From the NCBI GenBank assembly GCA_039029915.1, contig JBCCFD010000208.1:1-12919 (forward strand): a stretch of DNA of 12,919 nt, written 5' to 3'. Position numbers and translations under genes: made by a program. Below are positions 12,911 through 12,919 of this stretch, piece by piece (the stretch's first letter is position 1; each line of letters begins with the position of its first letter). The notes under the pieces were generated by a model. It did no database searches and was not told where the DNA came from. It saw only the letters and a list, made by a program, of their open reading frames with translations. This stretch comes from QQUD01 sp039029915. GTDB lineage: Bacteria; Chloroflexota; Anaerolineae; Promineifilales; Promineifilaceae.

Positions 12911-12919
12911 GAACCTCGA

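Overview
The window looks like a chromosomal segment of an uncultured or little-studied Chloroflexota bacterium, probably of the Anaerolineae/Ardenticatenia type. This is an inference from four things: a two-domain GxxExxY protein, a sortase paired with a Thr/Pro-rich stalk protein, a divergent sigma factor, and gene gaps filled with 7-8 bp 'stuttering' repeats. There is no rRNA, tRNA or marker gene to confirm it. The octamer palindrome ACGGCCGT occurs 15 times, always inside genes and in all three codon phases. By rough estimate that is tens of times more than chance, and it resembles the HIP1 palindrome of cyanobacteria.

Layout. Bases 1-105 are the C-terminal end of an unrecognised gene. 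Bases 217-3632 hold a rightward cluster: a DMSP-lyase-family cupin, a medium-chain dehydrogenase/reductase overlapping it by ATGA, an enolase-superfamily enzyme resembling hydroxyproline-betaine epimerase/cis-3-hydroxyproline dehydratase, and a Nudix hydrolase. Bases 3635-4654 look like an inserted AT-rich unit: a tandem GxxExxY gene with an in-frame TAG at codon 35, flanked by a 15-bp imperfect inverted repeat. Bases 4683-7605 encode a dimethylglycine/sarcosine dehydrogenase-like flavoprotein (FAD domain plus folate-binding GcvT domain) and a carboxymuconolactone-decarboxylase-family protein.

Bases 7730-9260, on the minus strand, are a two-gene unit of a membrane stalk protein and a sortase. 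Bases 9360-12004, rightward, are a compact three-gene operon: sulfotransferase-like P-loop protein, SAM methyltransferase, and a GlyA-family enzyme. The last keeps the PLP lysine but has Thr, His, Ala and Thr at E. coli positions 55, 65, 123 and 228. Bases 12098-12784 encode a divergent ECF-like sigma factor behind a good candidate promoter.

How the genes may work together (inference). The cupin, the enolase-family enzyme, the FAD/GcvT demethylase and the GlyA-like enzyme suggest catabolism of a methylated onium osmolyte (DMSP, proline betaine, glycine betaine or a relative). Methyl groups would pass to tetrahydrofolate and onward to a serine-type product. The most unusual items are this putative onium/C1 cluster, the non-canonical GlyA-like enzyme, the interrupted two-domain GxxExxY unit with terminal repeats, and the ACGGCCGT palindrome.
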